A stretch of 64,000 nucleotides of DNA from Streptomyces sp. SAJ15 (GTDB lineage Bacteria > Actinomycetota > Actinomycetes > Streptomycetales > Streptomycetaceae). Of the stretch, positions 56,814 through 64,000 are shown piece after piece; within the stretch, counting starts at the first letter, position 1, and every line of letters starts with the position of its first letter. The stretch covers positions 372,001 to 436,000 of the forward strand of contig NZ_NISY01000003.1 of assembly GCF_007595705.1 (NCBI RefSeq), given 5' to 3'. A model generated the notes under the pieces. The model was not told the DNA's origin. It saw only the letters and a program-made list of their open reading frames with translations, and ran no database searches. The translations under genes and the position numbers were made by a program.

Positions 56814-57713
56814 ATGGAAGACCAGGCGGTCTGCTGCTACCGGCACCCGGACCGGGAGACCGGCATCAGCTGCACGCGCTGTGACCGGCCGATCTGCCCC
56901 GAGTGCATGATCTCCGCTTCGGTCGGCTTCCAGTGCCCCGAGTGCGTCAGCGGCGGTCACGCCGCGGGGGCCACGGCGGCCTCCGGCATGGCGGGGACCA
57001 GCGGGCGTTCGTACCGGACGGCCGCGCGGCCGCGCACCATAGCCGGCGGCGCGATCAGCGACGACCCGCGGTTGATCACCAAGATCCTGCTGGCGATCAA
57101 CGTCGCGGTGTGGATCGCGGTGCTGGCCGTCGGCGACCGGCTGCTGAACGACCTGGTGCTGGTCGGCGCCTTCCCCCCGGAGCCGTTCGCGCGCGAGGGC
57201 GTCGCCGAGGGCGAGTGGTACCGGCTGGTCACGGCGATGTTCCTGCACGAACAGCCGATGCACATCGCCTTCAACATGCTCTCGCTGTGGTGGCTGGGTC
57301 CGCCGCTGGAGGCCGCGCTCGGCCGCGCCCGCTTCCTCGCCCTCTACCTGCTCTCCGGCCTGGGCGGCAGCGCGCTCACCTATCTGCTGGCCGATCAGAC
57401 GCAGGCATCCCTGGGCGCCTCCGGGGCGATCTTCGGCCTGCTCGGAGCCACCGCGGTGCTGATGCGCCGGCTCAACTACGACATGCGGCCGGTCATCGCG
57501 CTGCTGGCGCTGAACCTGCTCTTCACCTTCACCTGGTCCAACATCGCCTGGCAGGCGCACATCGGCGGTCTGATCGCCGGCACGCTGGTGGCCTACGGGA
57601 TGGTGCACGCCCCGCGCGACCGCCGCGACCTGGTGCAGGCCGTGACCTGCGCGGTGGTGCTGCTGGGCATCGTGGTGATGATCGGTGTCCGCACCCTGGA
57701 GCTCACGCGCTGA
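56814..57713 (+). CDS. Rhomboid family intramembrane serine protease
   Basis: 299 residues. The N-terminal 45 residues form a Cys/His-rich B-box-like zinc module (CCYRHPDRETGISCTRC then ICPECM and CPECV). Six or seven helices follow. The catalytic dyad is Ser203 in GASGAIFG and His249 in AHIGGL; LHEQPMHIAFNMLSLWWLG gives the oxyanion helix. It cleaves membrane proteins within the bilayer; the substrate is unknown. Orthologue of mycobacterial Rv0110-type rhomboids with the zinc-finger N-terminus, found between ppiA and crgA in streptomycetes. ATG after AGGGGAGAC. Confidence 0.94.
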   Translation: MEDQAVCCYRHPDRETGISCTRCDRPICPECMISASVGFQCPECVSGGHAAGATAASGMAGTSGRSYRTAARPRTIAGGAISDDPRLITKILLAINVAVWIAVLAVGDRLLNDLVLVGAFPPEPFAREGVAEGEWYRLVTAMFLHEQPMHIAFNMLSLWWLGPPLEAALGRARFLALYLLSGLGGSALTYLLADQTQASLGASGAIFGLLGATAVLMRRLNYDMRPVIALLALNLLFTFTWSNIAWQAHIGGLIAGTLVAYGMVHAPRDRRDLVQAVTCAVVLLGIVVMIGVRTLELTR

Positions 57714-58225
57714 GCGTCACCGCCGGGGCGCGCTGTGCGCGGCCCGCCGGCCGGCGCCGTGCCCAGGCTGTGGAACACCGTGCCCCTGGCTGTGGAGCGT
57801 CCCCGTCATCGGCCGTGTTGACCGGCTGTGAAGGCGCGTGGATCGGTCGTGTCTCCGGCCGGGTCATCGGCCGGGTCATCGGCCGTGCGGCGGCTCCGCC
57901 GGCCCCGGCTGTGGACGGTGGTGGAGGGGGCCGACGGGAGGTCGTGGGGCGCCCGGTGTCCTCGTCCCCAACGCCATGAAGCCGACCGCCGGTGACCGTG
58001 GGGGCCACTCGGCGATCGGCTTGGATGACAGTTGTCCACAGCATGTGCCCGATCTTGCGCAACCTGTGGAGAACATCTGTCCGCTCCGCGCTGACCTGCG
58101 GAGCTGTGGAGTCTCGACTGTCAGACCGGCGTCAACCTCACAGAGGTTATCCACAGATCTTCTGAGTTTTCCCCTGCTGTGGATAACTCTGTGGACACCT
58201 TAGGGGGAAGCTACGGCCGAGACGG
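57714..58225. other. Convergent spacer with a DnaA-box cluster
   Basis: 512 bp between the convergent rhomboid and crgA genes. It contains DnaA-box-like 9-mers: TTGTCCACA at 58032 (perfect), TGTGGAGAA 58065, TTATCCACA 58147 (perfect E. coli form), TGTGGATAA 58178 (perfect, opposite strand), TGTGGACAC 58190; weaker ones at 57769, 57910 and 58105. Such clusters near oriC (H69, H24, D78) are described in S. coelicolor; crgA lies on cosmid H69 there, so this is probably the H69 equivalent. It may titrate DnaA. Confidence 0.8.
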
Positions 58226-58486
58226 CTATTTCCACTGGGTGGAGACGACGAAACCGGCCGCGATGAAGCCGAATCCGACCACGATGTTCCAGTTCCCGAA
58301 CGCCTTGATCGGCATGTCCCCGGTGGTCACGTAGAAGACGACGATCCAGGCCAGGCCGATCAGGAACATCGCCAGCATCAACGGCGCGACCCAGCTGCGA
58401 CCGCTGTTGAGGTTGATGGTGGTCGCCTGCTTCGACGAGGACGGCGGCGTGTAGTCGTCCTTCTTGCGGATCCGTGACTTCGGCAC
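58226..58486 (-). CDS. crgA: Cell division protein CrgA
   Basis: 86-residue septation regulator with two membrane helices (about 32-52 and 66-82) after a basic, cytoplasmic N-terminus [15 protein letters not shown]. The C-terminus VSTQWK is typical. CrgA interacts with FtsZ and divisome proteins and delays septation in aerial hyphae. GTG 58486 with AGGAGAG upstream. Position next to ppiA/rhomboid matches both Streptomyces and mycobacteria (Rv0011c). Confidence 0.96.
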   Translation of the reverse strand: MPKSRIRKKDDYTPPSSSKQATTINLNSGRSWVAPLMLAMFLIGLAWIVVFYVTTGDMPIKAFGNWNIVVGFGFIAAGFVVSTQWK

Positions 58487-58634
58487 GAGGAACTCTCCTG
58501 TCGATGCGCTGCGTGACCGCGCGGGGATGGTCTGGGTAGGGCGGCGCCGAGGCGGACGGCGACGCTGAGCTCTTCCTTCCCCCGGCCGTCCGTTAGCGTA
58601 GTCCTTCCGCGGCGTCGTAAGGAGTAAGGGTACG

Positions 58635-59408
58635 TTGAGCAATTCCGCTGACTCCCCCACCCCGAGCCCGCGCCGCCCCTCCTTCCGCCCCGTACGGCTG
58701 CTGACCGTCGCCGTGTTCGCCCTCGCCGGTCTGATCTTCTGGATCAGCTTCAACACCGCCAAGGGCACCGATCTGCGCAGTGACGAATCGATGCTGCGGC
58801 TGTCGGACCTCATCCAGGAGCGCAGCCGCAAGAACACCAAGCTCGACGACTCCACGGCGCGGGTGCGCGACCAGGTGGACGCCCTGACCCGCGGCGCCGA
58901 CGAGGGCGGTTCCAAGGCGGCCCAGGCCCGGATCGAGCAGTTGGAGGGGGCGGCGGGTACCCGCCCGCTGAAAGGGTCGGGGCTGACCGTCACCCTCGAC
59001 GACGCCCCGCCGAACGCCACTCCCCGGATCCCCGGCGTGCCCGACCCGCAACCCAACGACCTCGTCATCCACCAGCAGGACCTCCAGGCCGTGGTCAACG
59101 CCCTGTGGCAGGGCGGCGCCGAGGGCATCCAGGTGATGGACCAGCGGCTGATCTCCACCAGCGCGGTGCGCTGCGTCGGCAACACCCTGATCCTGCAGGG
59201 CCGGCTGTACTCGCCGCCGTACAAGGTGACCGCGGTCGGCGATCCGGAGAAGCTGCGCGCGGCGCTGAGCGCCTCGCCGGCGATCCAGAACTACCGGCAG
59301 TACGTCGAGGCGTACGGCCTCGGCTGGAAGGTCGACAACGAGGACGCCGTGACGCTGCCGGGCTACTCGGGCACAGTGGAACTCCACGAGGCTCGGCCGC
59401 TCAAGTAG
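58635..59408 (+). CDS. DUF881 family membrane protein
   Basis: 257 residues. A short cytoplasmic N-terminus, one membrane helix (about 22-40), then an extracellular coiled segment (about 55-100, [20 protein letters not shown]) and a globular DUF881 domain with [20 protein letters not shown] and [13 protein letters not shown]. Its relatives (Rv0012) sit beside crgA in mycobacteria; the function is unknown but septal localisation is plausible. TTG 58635 with AAGGAG upstream. Divergent from crgA across 148 bp. Confidence 0.9.
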   Translation: MSNSADSPTPSPRRPSFRPVRLLTVAVFALAGLIFWISFNTAKGTDLRSDESMLRLSDLIQERSRKNTKLDDSTARVRDQVDALTRGADEGGSKAAQARIEQLEGAAGTRPLKGSGLTVTLDDAPPNATPRIPGVPDPQPNDLVIHQQDLQAVVNALWQGGAEGIQVMDQRLISTSAVRCVGNTLILQGRLYSPPYKVTAVGDPEKLRAALSASPAIQNYRQYVEAYGLGWKVDNEDAVTLPGYSGTVELHEARPLK

Positions 59409-59446
59409 AGGGCCGAAGCCTCTGGGGGAGAGGGGGCGGTCCGGCG

Positions 59447-60118
59447 ATGTCGGTGCGGCTGGTCGTCAGAGCGCTCAGCGAGCTGTGCATCACCGTCGGC
59501 GCCGTGCTCGTGCTCTTCGTCGGCTACGTCCTCTACTGGAGCGGGGTGCGCGCGGACGCCGCCATGGACGAGCAGCTGGACCGGTTACGGGACCGCTGGT
59601 CGACCGGCGCGGTCGCCACCTCCCCCGAGCCGAGGCGGCGGCCCTACGCCCCCGGCGAGCCCTTCGCCGCCATGTACGTCCCCCGCTTCGGCGCCGACTG
59701 GGTGAAGCCCGTGCTGGAGGGCACGTCCCCCGGCACCCTCGCCAAGGGGCTCGGCCACTATCCGCGCACCGCGCGGCTCGGCGAGCGTGGAAACTTCGCG
59801 GTGGCCGGTCACCGGCGCACCCACGGCGACCCGTTCAAGGACTTCCCCCGGCTGCGCCCCGGTGACGCCGTGGTGCTCAGCGACGGCACCACCTGGTACA
59901 CCTACCGCGTCGACCGCCGGCCGTACCGCACCCGGCCCACCGACACCGCCGTCCTCGACCCGGTGCCGGCCGCCTCCGGCCACCGGCGGCCCGGCCGCTA
60001 TCTGACGCTCACCACCTGCGACCCGGAGTGGGGCCACAGCCACCGGCTGATCGCCTGGGCGCACCTGGACGCCACGGCGCCGGTCGGCGCGGGGAAGCCG
60101 GACGCTTTGCGCAGCTGA
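59447..60118 (+). CDS. Class E sortase (first of three)
   Basis: 223 residues. One membrane helix (about 10-32), then the sortase barrel. Catalytic residues: His in NFAVAGHRRTHG, Cys191 in LTLTTCDPEW and Arg in HRLIAW. Class E enzymes anchor LAxTG-type proteins to the wall in high-GC Gram-positives. The N-terminus lacks the long disordered extension of the second sortase. ATG 59447 after GGGGGAGAGGGGG. It lies 38 bp after the DUF881 gene and likely shares its transcript. Confidence 0.92.
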   Translation: MSVRLVVRALSELCITVGAVLVLFVGYVLYWSGVRADAAMDEQLDRLRDRWSTGAVATSPEPRRRPYAPGEPFAAMYVPRFGADWVKPVLEGTSPGTLAKGLGHYPRTARLGERGNFAVAGHRRTHGDPFKDFPRLRPGDAVVLSDGTTWYTYRVDRRPYRTRPTDTAVLDPVPAASGHRRPGRYLTLTTCDPEWGHSHRLIAWAHLDATAPVGAGKPDALRS

Positions 60119-60178
60119 CCCTCCGGCGCCCGGTCCGGCCCCTTAGTCTGGTGCTGCACCGCGATCGGAAGGGACGGC

Positions 60179-60355
60179 ATGTACGGCTGGATCTGGCGAC
60201 ATCTGCCGGGGAACGCGTGGGTTCGGGCACTGATCTCCCTTGTGCTGATCCTGGCGATCGTCTTCGTGCTCTTCCAGTACGTCTTCCCCTGGGCGGAGCC
60301 ACTGCTGCCGTTCAACGACGTGACCGTGGACGAGGGAATGGCAGGGAACCGATGA
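60179..60355 (+). CDS. Small membrane protein (58 residues)
   Basis: Starts MYGWIWRHLPGNAWVRALIS, continues as one long hydrophobic helix (about 17-42, LVLILAIVFVLFQYVFP) and ends in an acidic tail (VTVDEGMAGNR). GTG-free ATG start with GGAAGGGAC upstream. Its stop overlaps the pabA start (ATGA), so it is translated ahead of pabA. No family is recognised; its place between sortase and pabA genes argues that it is real. Confidence 0.8.
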   Translation: MYGWIWRHLPGNAWVRALISLVLILAIVFVLFQYVFPWAEPLLPFNDVTVDEGMAGNR

Positions 60356-61002
60356 GCGCGCGCATCCTGGTCGTGGACAACTACGACAGCTTCGTCTTCA
60401 ACCTCGTCCAGTACCTCTACCAACTCGGTGCCGAGTGCGAGGTGCTGCGCAACGACGAGGTCTCCACCGCGCACGCGCAGGACGGCTTCGACGGCGTGCT
60501 GCTGTCGCCCGGCCCCGGTGCCCCGGAACAGGCGGGCGTCTGCGTGGACATGGTGCGGCACTGCGCCGACACCGGAGTCCCGGTCTTCGGCGTCTGCCTG
60601 GGCATGCAGTCCATGGCGGTGGCCTACGGCGGGGTCGTGGACCGCGCCCCCGAGCTGCTGCACGGCAAGACCTCGCCGGTGACCCACGAGGGCGCCGGGG
60701 TCTTCCGCGGCCTGCCCTCCCCGTTCACCGCCACCCGCTACCACTCGCTGGCCGCTGAGCCGTCCGCGCTGCCGGACGAGCTGGAGGTCACCGCGCGGAC
60801 CGCCGACGGCATCATCATGGGGCTGCGCCACCGTGAACTTCCGGTCGAGGGGGTGCAGTTCCACCCCGAGTCGGTGCTCACCGAGTGGGGTCACCTGATG
60901 CTGGCCAACTGGCTGGCCATGTGCGGGGACACCGGGGCGGTGGCGCGGTCCGCGGGGCTGGCGCCGGTGGTCGGCACGGCGGGCGGCAAGGCCGGCGAGT
61001 GA
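60352..61002 (+). CDS. pabA: Aminodeoxychorismate/anthranilate synthase component II (glutamine amidotransferase)
   Basis: 216-residue class I glutamine amidotransferase supplying ammonia for 4-amino-4-deoxychorismate (folate) or anthranilate. The nucleophile is Cys82 in FGVCLGMQSM; the His-Glu pair is in VQFHPESVLTEWG. N-terminus ILVVDNYDSFVFNLVQYL is typical. The partner synthase subunit is not in the window, so PabA and TrpG roles cannot be separated. Mycobacterial Rv0013 (trpG) sits at the same place before pknB. Its stop overlaps the next sortase start. Confidence 0.94.
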   Translation: MSARILVVDNYDSFVFNLVQYLYQLGAECEVLRNDEVSTAHAQDGFDGVLLSPGPGAPEQAGVCVDMVRHCADTGVPVFGVCLGMQSMAVAYGGVVDRAPELLHGKTSPVTHEGAGVFRGLPSPFTATRYHSLAAEPSALPDELEVTARTADGIIMGLRHRELPVEGVQFHPESVLTEWGHLMLANWLAMCGDTGAVARSAGLAPVVGTAGGKAGE

Positions 61003-62516
61003 CCGCACTCCGCCCCGAGCGCGAGGGCGCCCCGCACGGCGCCCCGCGGCCCGTCCCGTACCCGCCCGACGTCCCGGACGTCCGCGGTGGCTACGAGGAC
61101 GAGGACGCCGCGTTCGTGGCGGCTGTCGAGGGCCTTGAGGACCCGCTGAACGACCCGCTGCCGACGGCGGAGCCGCCGGGCGCGCCGCCGGACGCCGCGA
61201 CCACGAGCGGAGTGGGCTACGGGGCGTATGTGTCGCTCCAGGTGGCACAGCCGCTGCGGGACGACGAGACGATGATGCTGCGCGTGGCCGACGTGGCCGA
61301 CGTGACCGCCGCCGGTCGGACGCCGCCGCCCGCCGACGCGACCGCGGTGCTCCGCAGGATCGAGGCGGAGCCCGCCGACCCGCGCCCCGCCGACCCAGAG
61401 CCCGCCGACCCGCGGCCCGCCGCTTCGAAGCCCGCCGGCCCGAAGTCTCCCGCCCCGACGTCCTCCTCCACGGACGAGTCCACGGAGTCCACGGAGCCCA
61501 CGGAGCTCCCGGAGCCGCCGACCGAGGACGGGACGACGGTGCTGCGGCGGGTCGAGCCGGAGACCGCCGCCGAGGTGACCACCGTGCTCCGCAGGATCGA
61601 GGCGGAGCCCCCGCGCGGGGCGGGAGAAGGGCGTGCGGCGTCGCCGGCGGCCGCGGGGCCGATCGCCGAGGGGCGGGCCGCCCGCCGCAGGGCCGCCCAG
61701 GAGGCCGCCCGCCGCGGCAGACGCGGGCGCGGCCCGCGCGGGACGCCGGAAGCGGCGCCGCGGCCGCGGGGCCGCGCGGAGACCGCCGACGCGGGGCCGC
61801 CCCGCACCCGTATGGAGGCCCGGCGGGCGGCGCGGGCGCGCAGGGCCGGCCCCGGTGTGATCATCAGTCGGCTGGTCGGCGAGCTGTTCATCACCGTCGG
61901 CGTGCTGATGCTGCTGTTCGTCACGTACCAGCTGTGGTGGAGCAACATACGAGCCCACCAGCTCGCCAACGGCGCGGCGAACAACCTCCACGAGAAGTGG
62001 GACCGGGGCGACCGGGACCCGGGCGTCTTCTCGCCCGGCGAGGGGTTCGCCATCCTCTACATCCCGAAGCTCGATGTGAAGGCGCCCATCGCGGAGGGCA
62101 TCGACAAGCACAAGGTCCTGGACCGCGGGATGGTCGGGCACTACGCCGACGGTCGGCTGAAGACCGCGATGCCGTGGGACGAGAAGGGGAACTTCGCCAT
62201 CGCCGGGCACCGCAACACCCATGGCGAGCCGTTCCGCTACATCAACCGGCTGCGGCCCGGCGACAAGATCGTCGTGGAGACCCAGCGGGCCTTCTTCACC
62301 TACGAGATGCGGAGTATCCTCCCGCAGACCCCGCCCTCCAACACCGGTGTCATCGCCCCCGTGCCGGCGGGTTCCGGCTTCAGGAGCCCCGGCCGGTACA
62401 TCACCCTGACCACCTGCACGCCGGAGTTCACCAGTACGTACCGAATGATCGTCTGGGGCAAGATGGTCGACGAGCGGCCGCGCAGCGAGGGCAAGCCGGA
62501 CGCGCTCGTCGGGTGA
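60999..62516 (+). CDS. Class E sortase with long disordered N-terminus (SrtE1-like)
   Basis: 505 residues. About 285 N-terminal residues are disordered and acidic/basic, with three copies of a V-L-R-R-(I/V)-E motif; two of these lie in a perfect 27 bp DNA repeat. A membrane helix (about 287-309) leads to the sortase domain with His in NFAIAGHRNTHGE, Cys473 in LTTCTPEF and Arg in YRMIVWG. In S. coelicolor the adjacent SrtE1 (SCO3850) and SrtE2 attach chaplins and are needed for aerial hyphae. GTG 60999 overlaps the pabA stop. Confidence 0.92.
   Translation: MTALRPEREGAPHGAPRPVPYPPDVPDVRGGYEDEDAAFVAAVEGLEDPLNDPLPTAEPPGAPPDAATTSGVGYGAYVSLQVAQPLRDDETMMLRVADVADVTAAGRTPPPADATAVLRRIEAEPADPRPADPEPADPRPAASKPAGPKSPAPTSSSTDESTESTEPTELPEPPTEDGTTVLRRVEPETAAEVTTVLRRIEAEPPRGAGEGRAASPAAAGPIAEGRAARRRAAQEAARRGRRGRGPRGTPEAAPRPRGRAETADAGPPRTRMEARRAARARRAGPGVIISRLVGELFITVGVLMLLFVTYQLWWSNIRAHQLANGAANNLHEKWDRGDRDPGVFSPGEGFAILYIPKLDVKAPIAEGIDKHKVLDRGMVGHYADGRLKTAMPWDEKGNFAIAGHRNTHGEPFRYINRLRPGDKIVVETQRAFFTYEMRSILPQTPPSNTGVIAPVPAGSGFRSPGRYITLTTCTPEFTSTYRMIVWGKMVDERPRSEGKPDALVG
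61347..61610 (+). repeat. 27 bp direct repeat in sortase N-terminus
   Basis: The same 27 bp occurs at 61347-61373 and 61584-61610, starting GTGCTCCGCAGGATCGAGGC. Both encode VLRRIEAEP. Confidence 0.85.
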
Positions 62517-62538
62517 GCGAGGAACGGAGCACGACGCG

Positions 62539-63300
62539 GTGGCAGGCACGAGCACGACAGACGACCGGGACGAGAGCGCCGGGGCCGCACCGGAGACGAC
62601 CCCCACGGCCGCGTCCCCGCGCCCGAACCGCGGCACCCGGGGCCGGATCGCCACCGCCGTCGGCGTCTTCGGCGAGCTGCTGATCACCGTCGGGGTGCTG
62701 CTCGCGCTCTTCGTCGTCTACTCCCTGTGGTGGACCAACGTGCTCGCCGACCGCGAGGCCAGGAAGCAGGGCGACCGGGTGCGCAAGCAGTGGGCCCAGG
62801 GCCCCGGCGGCCTCGACACCAAGGACGGCATCGGCTTCCTCCACGTACCGGCGTTGAAGGAGGGCGAGATCCTGGTCAAGAAGGGCACCTCGAGCGGCGT
62901 CCTCAACAACGGCGTGGCGGGCTTCTACACCGAGCCGGTGAAGTCGGCGATGCCGTGGGAGAAGACGGGCAACTTCACCCTGGCCGCCCACCGCGACGGG
63001 CACGGCGCGAAGTTCCACAACATCCACCGGCTGGACGACGGGGATCCGATGGTCTTCGAGACCCGCGACACCTGGTACGTCTACAAGGTCTTCGCCAAGC
63101 TCGACGAGACCTCGAAGTTCGACGTCGGCGTGTTGAACGCCGTCCCCGAGGGCTCGGGCCGGAAGAAGCCCGGCCGCTACCTCACCCTCTCGACCTGCAC
63201 CCCGGTCTACACCTCGAAGTACCGCTACATCGTCTGGGGCGAGCTGGTGCGCACCGAGAAGGTCGACGCCGACCGCACGCCGCCCGCGGAGCTGCGCTAG
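62539..63300 (+). CDS. Class E sortase (SrtE2-like)
   Basis: 253 residues. A short disordered N-terminus, one membrane helix (about 41-62), then the sortase barrel with His in NFTLAAHRDGHGA, Cys220 in LTLSTCTPVY and Arg in YRYIVWG. Tandem with the preceding sortase (22 bp gap). The two correspond to the srtE pair next to pknB in S. coelicolor. GTG 62539 with GGAACGGAG upstream. Confidence 0.92.
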   Translation: MAGTSTTDDRDESAGAAPETTPTAASPRPNRGTRGRIATAVGVFGELLITVGVLLALFVVYSLWWTNVLADREARKQGDRVRKQWAQGPGGLDTKDGIGFLHVPALKEGEILVKKGTSSGVLNNGVAGFYTEPVKSAMPWEKTGNFTLAAHRDGHGAKFHNIHRLDDGDPMVFETRDTWYVYKVFAKLDETSKFDVGVLNAVPEGSGRKKPGRYLTLSTCTPVYTSKYRYIVWGELVRTEKVDADRTPPAELR

Positions 63301-63394
63301 CCGACCATGTGAGCCGTAGAGCCCACGAGCCCGTGCTCCGCGGGCGACGCCGCAGCCTCCCCGACGATCCCGGAGGCCCCTGAGGCTACGGAGA

Positions 63395-63425
63395 AGCCCC
63401 CGGCACCTGAACGGTGCCGGGGGCT
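63395..63425. terminator. Bidirectional terminator between sortase and PASTA kinase genes
   Basis: Perfect 13 bp stem (63395-63407 with 63413-63425), loop TGAAC, between convergent genes. Confidence 0.85.
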
Positions 63426-63472
63426 CTCTCGTGGCTGTCGATGGGCCGCTGGGCGGCCCGGAGGCGCTGGCG

Positions 63473-64000
63473 TCAGCCGCTGGTGCCGCCCCACCAGCCG
63501 TCGTCTTCCTCCCCGCCGCCGGGGTCGCCGTTGCCGTTGGCGTCCCCGTTGCCGTTGTCCCCGCCGGGCTGGCCGACCATGGTCAGCAGGTTGACCGCGG
63601 TGCCCTCGGGCACCTGGGTGCCGGCGGCCGGGGTGCTGATCAGCACGGTCGCGTTGTCGTCCGGCGGGCCGGTGACGGTGCCGACGGTGAGCTTGGCGCC
63701 CTCCAGGGCCTTCTTGGCGTCCTTGAGGGTCATCCGGCTCATGTCCGGCACCGGGACGTTCTGCGGCGTCGCCGGGGCCTTGGCGACCTCGAGGTTGATC
63801 TGCGAGCCAGCGACCACCTCCTGGCCGCCGGGCGGGGTCTGGCTGATCACCGTGCCGGGCGCCACGTCGGCCTTCTCGACCTCCTTCGACTGGACCTTGA
63901 AGCCCTTGCCGGTCAGGGTCGCGGTGGCCTCGGCGAGCGACTTGTTGGTGACGTCCGGCACGACGGCCTTGGTCTGCGCGATCGCCACCGTCAGGGTCAC
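63473..64000 (-). CDS. PASTA-domain protein, C-terminus of PknB-type Ser/Thr kinase (5' end outside window)
   Basis: 175 visible residues. They show the end of one PASTA repeat (VTLTVA), two complete repeats (VPDVTNKSLAEATATLTGKG... and VPVPDMSRMTLKDAKKALEG...), and a Gly/Asn/Asp tail ending WWGGTSG. PASTA domains bind muropeptides or lipid II. The kinase domain itself is not in the window; identification as PknB rests on the PASTA repeats and on position next to the sortase/pabA genes, as in S. coelicolor and M. tuberculosis. If correct, it could phosphorylate the MurJ-linked pseudokinase. Confidence 0.88.
   Translation of the reverse strand: MTLTVAIAQTKAVVPDVTNKSLAEATATLTGKGFKVQSKEVEKADVAPGTVISQTPPGGQEVVAGSQINLEVAKAPATPQNVPVPDMSRMTLKDAKKALEGAKLTVGTVTGPPDDNATVLISTPAAGTQVPEGTAVNLLTMVGQPGGDNGNGDANGNGDPGGGEEDDGWWGGTSG

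Overview
The window is a 64 kb, very GC-rich stretch with the gene content and order of the replication-origin region of a Streptomyces (or very close actinobacterial) chromosome. The evidence is the order rnpA-rpmH-dnaA-oriC-dnaN-gnd-recF-DUF721-gyrB-gyrA, eight perfect parS sites of the Streptomyces ParB consensus, many GTG starts with GGAGG-type ribosome binding sites, a SigR-type promoter in front of trxBA, and the developmental septation gene crgA. The species cannot be told from the sequence alone.

Left of the origin (1-25 kb): a class A penicillin-binding protein (cut by the window edge), a PadR regulator with a near-ideal palindromic operator, inositol-phosphate synthase, an MFS transporter, an LppU-like protein, tRNA CCA-nucleotidyltransferase, a DUF6049 protein, the lipid II flippase MurJ, a membrane pseudokinase, ECF sigma factor SigM with its anti-sigma factor, trxBA, a GNAT protein, parAB, rsmG, jag, yidC, yidD, rnpA and rpmH. 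All eight parS sites lie here, some in terminators and some inside coding sequences.

Origin (25-28.4 kb): dnaA, with DnaA boxes in its own leader, and a ~960 bp dnaA-dnaN spacer holding about 15 DnaA-box-like 9-mers in two groups.

Right of the origin (28-43 kb): dnaN, gnd, recF, DUF721, gyrB, gyrA, a DUF3566 membrane protein, tRNA-Ile, a DLW-39 peptide, a secreted membrane-anchored protein with two related domains, a Ser/Thr kinase preceded by an HTH protein, and tRNA-Ala.

43-55 kb is the most unusual part. Seven genes all read leftwards with overlaps or short gaps: an EAD1-ubiquitin-like protein, a FxsB-type radical SAM/SPASM peptide maturase, FxsC (TIR-like), a 1308-residue NLR-like protein (ParA-like P-loop, TIR-like, NB-ARC, TPR), a duplicated roadblock-like protein, a cation/proton antiporter and an amidase. 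The architecture suggests a RiPP-linked, NTP-dependent conflict or signalling system. I found no separate FxsA precursor gene. This block sits between tRNA-Ala and the conserved ppiA region.

55-64 kb returns to conserved order shared with the Mycobacterium tuberculosis origin region: DUF5324, cyclophilin, rhomboid protease, crgA, a DUF881 protein, a class E sortase, a 58-residue membrane protein, pabA/trpG, two more class E sortases, and the C-terminal PASTA domains of a PknB-type kinase running off the window. A second DnaA-box cluster lies next to crgA.
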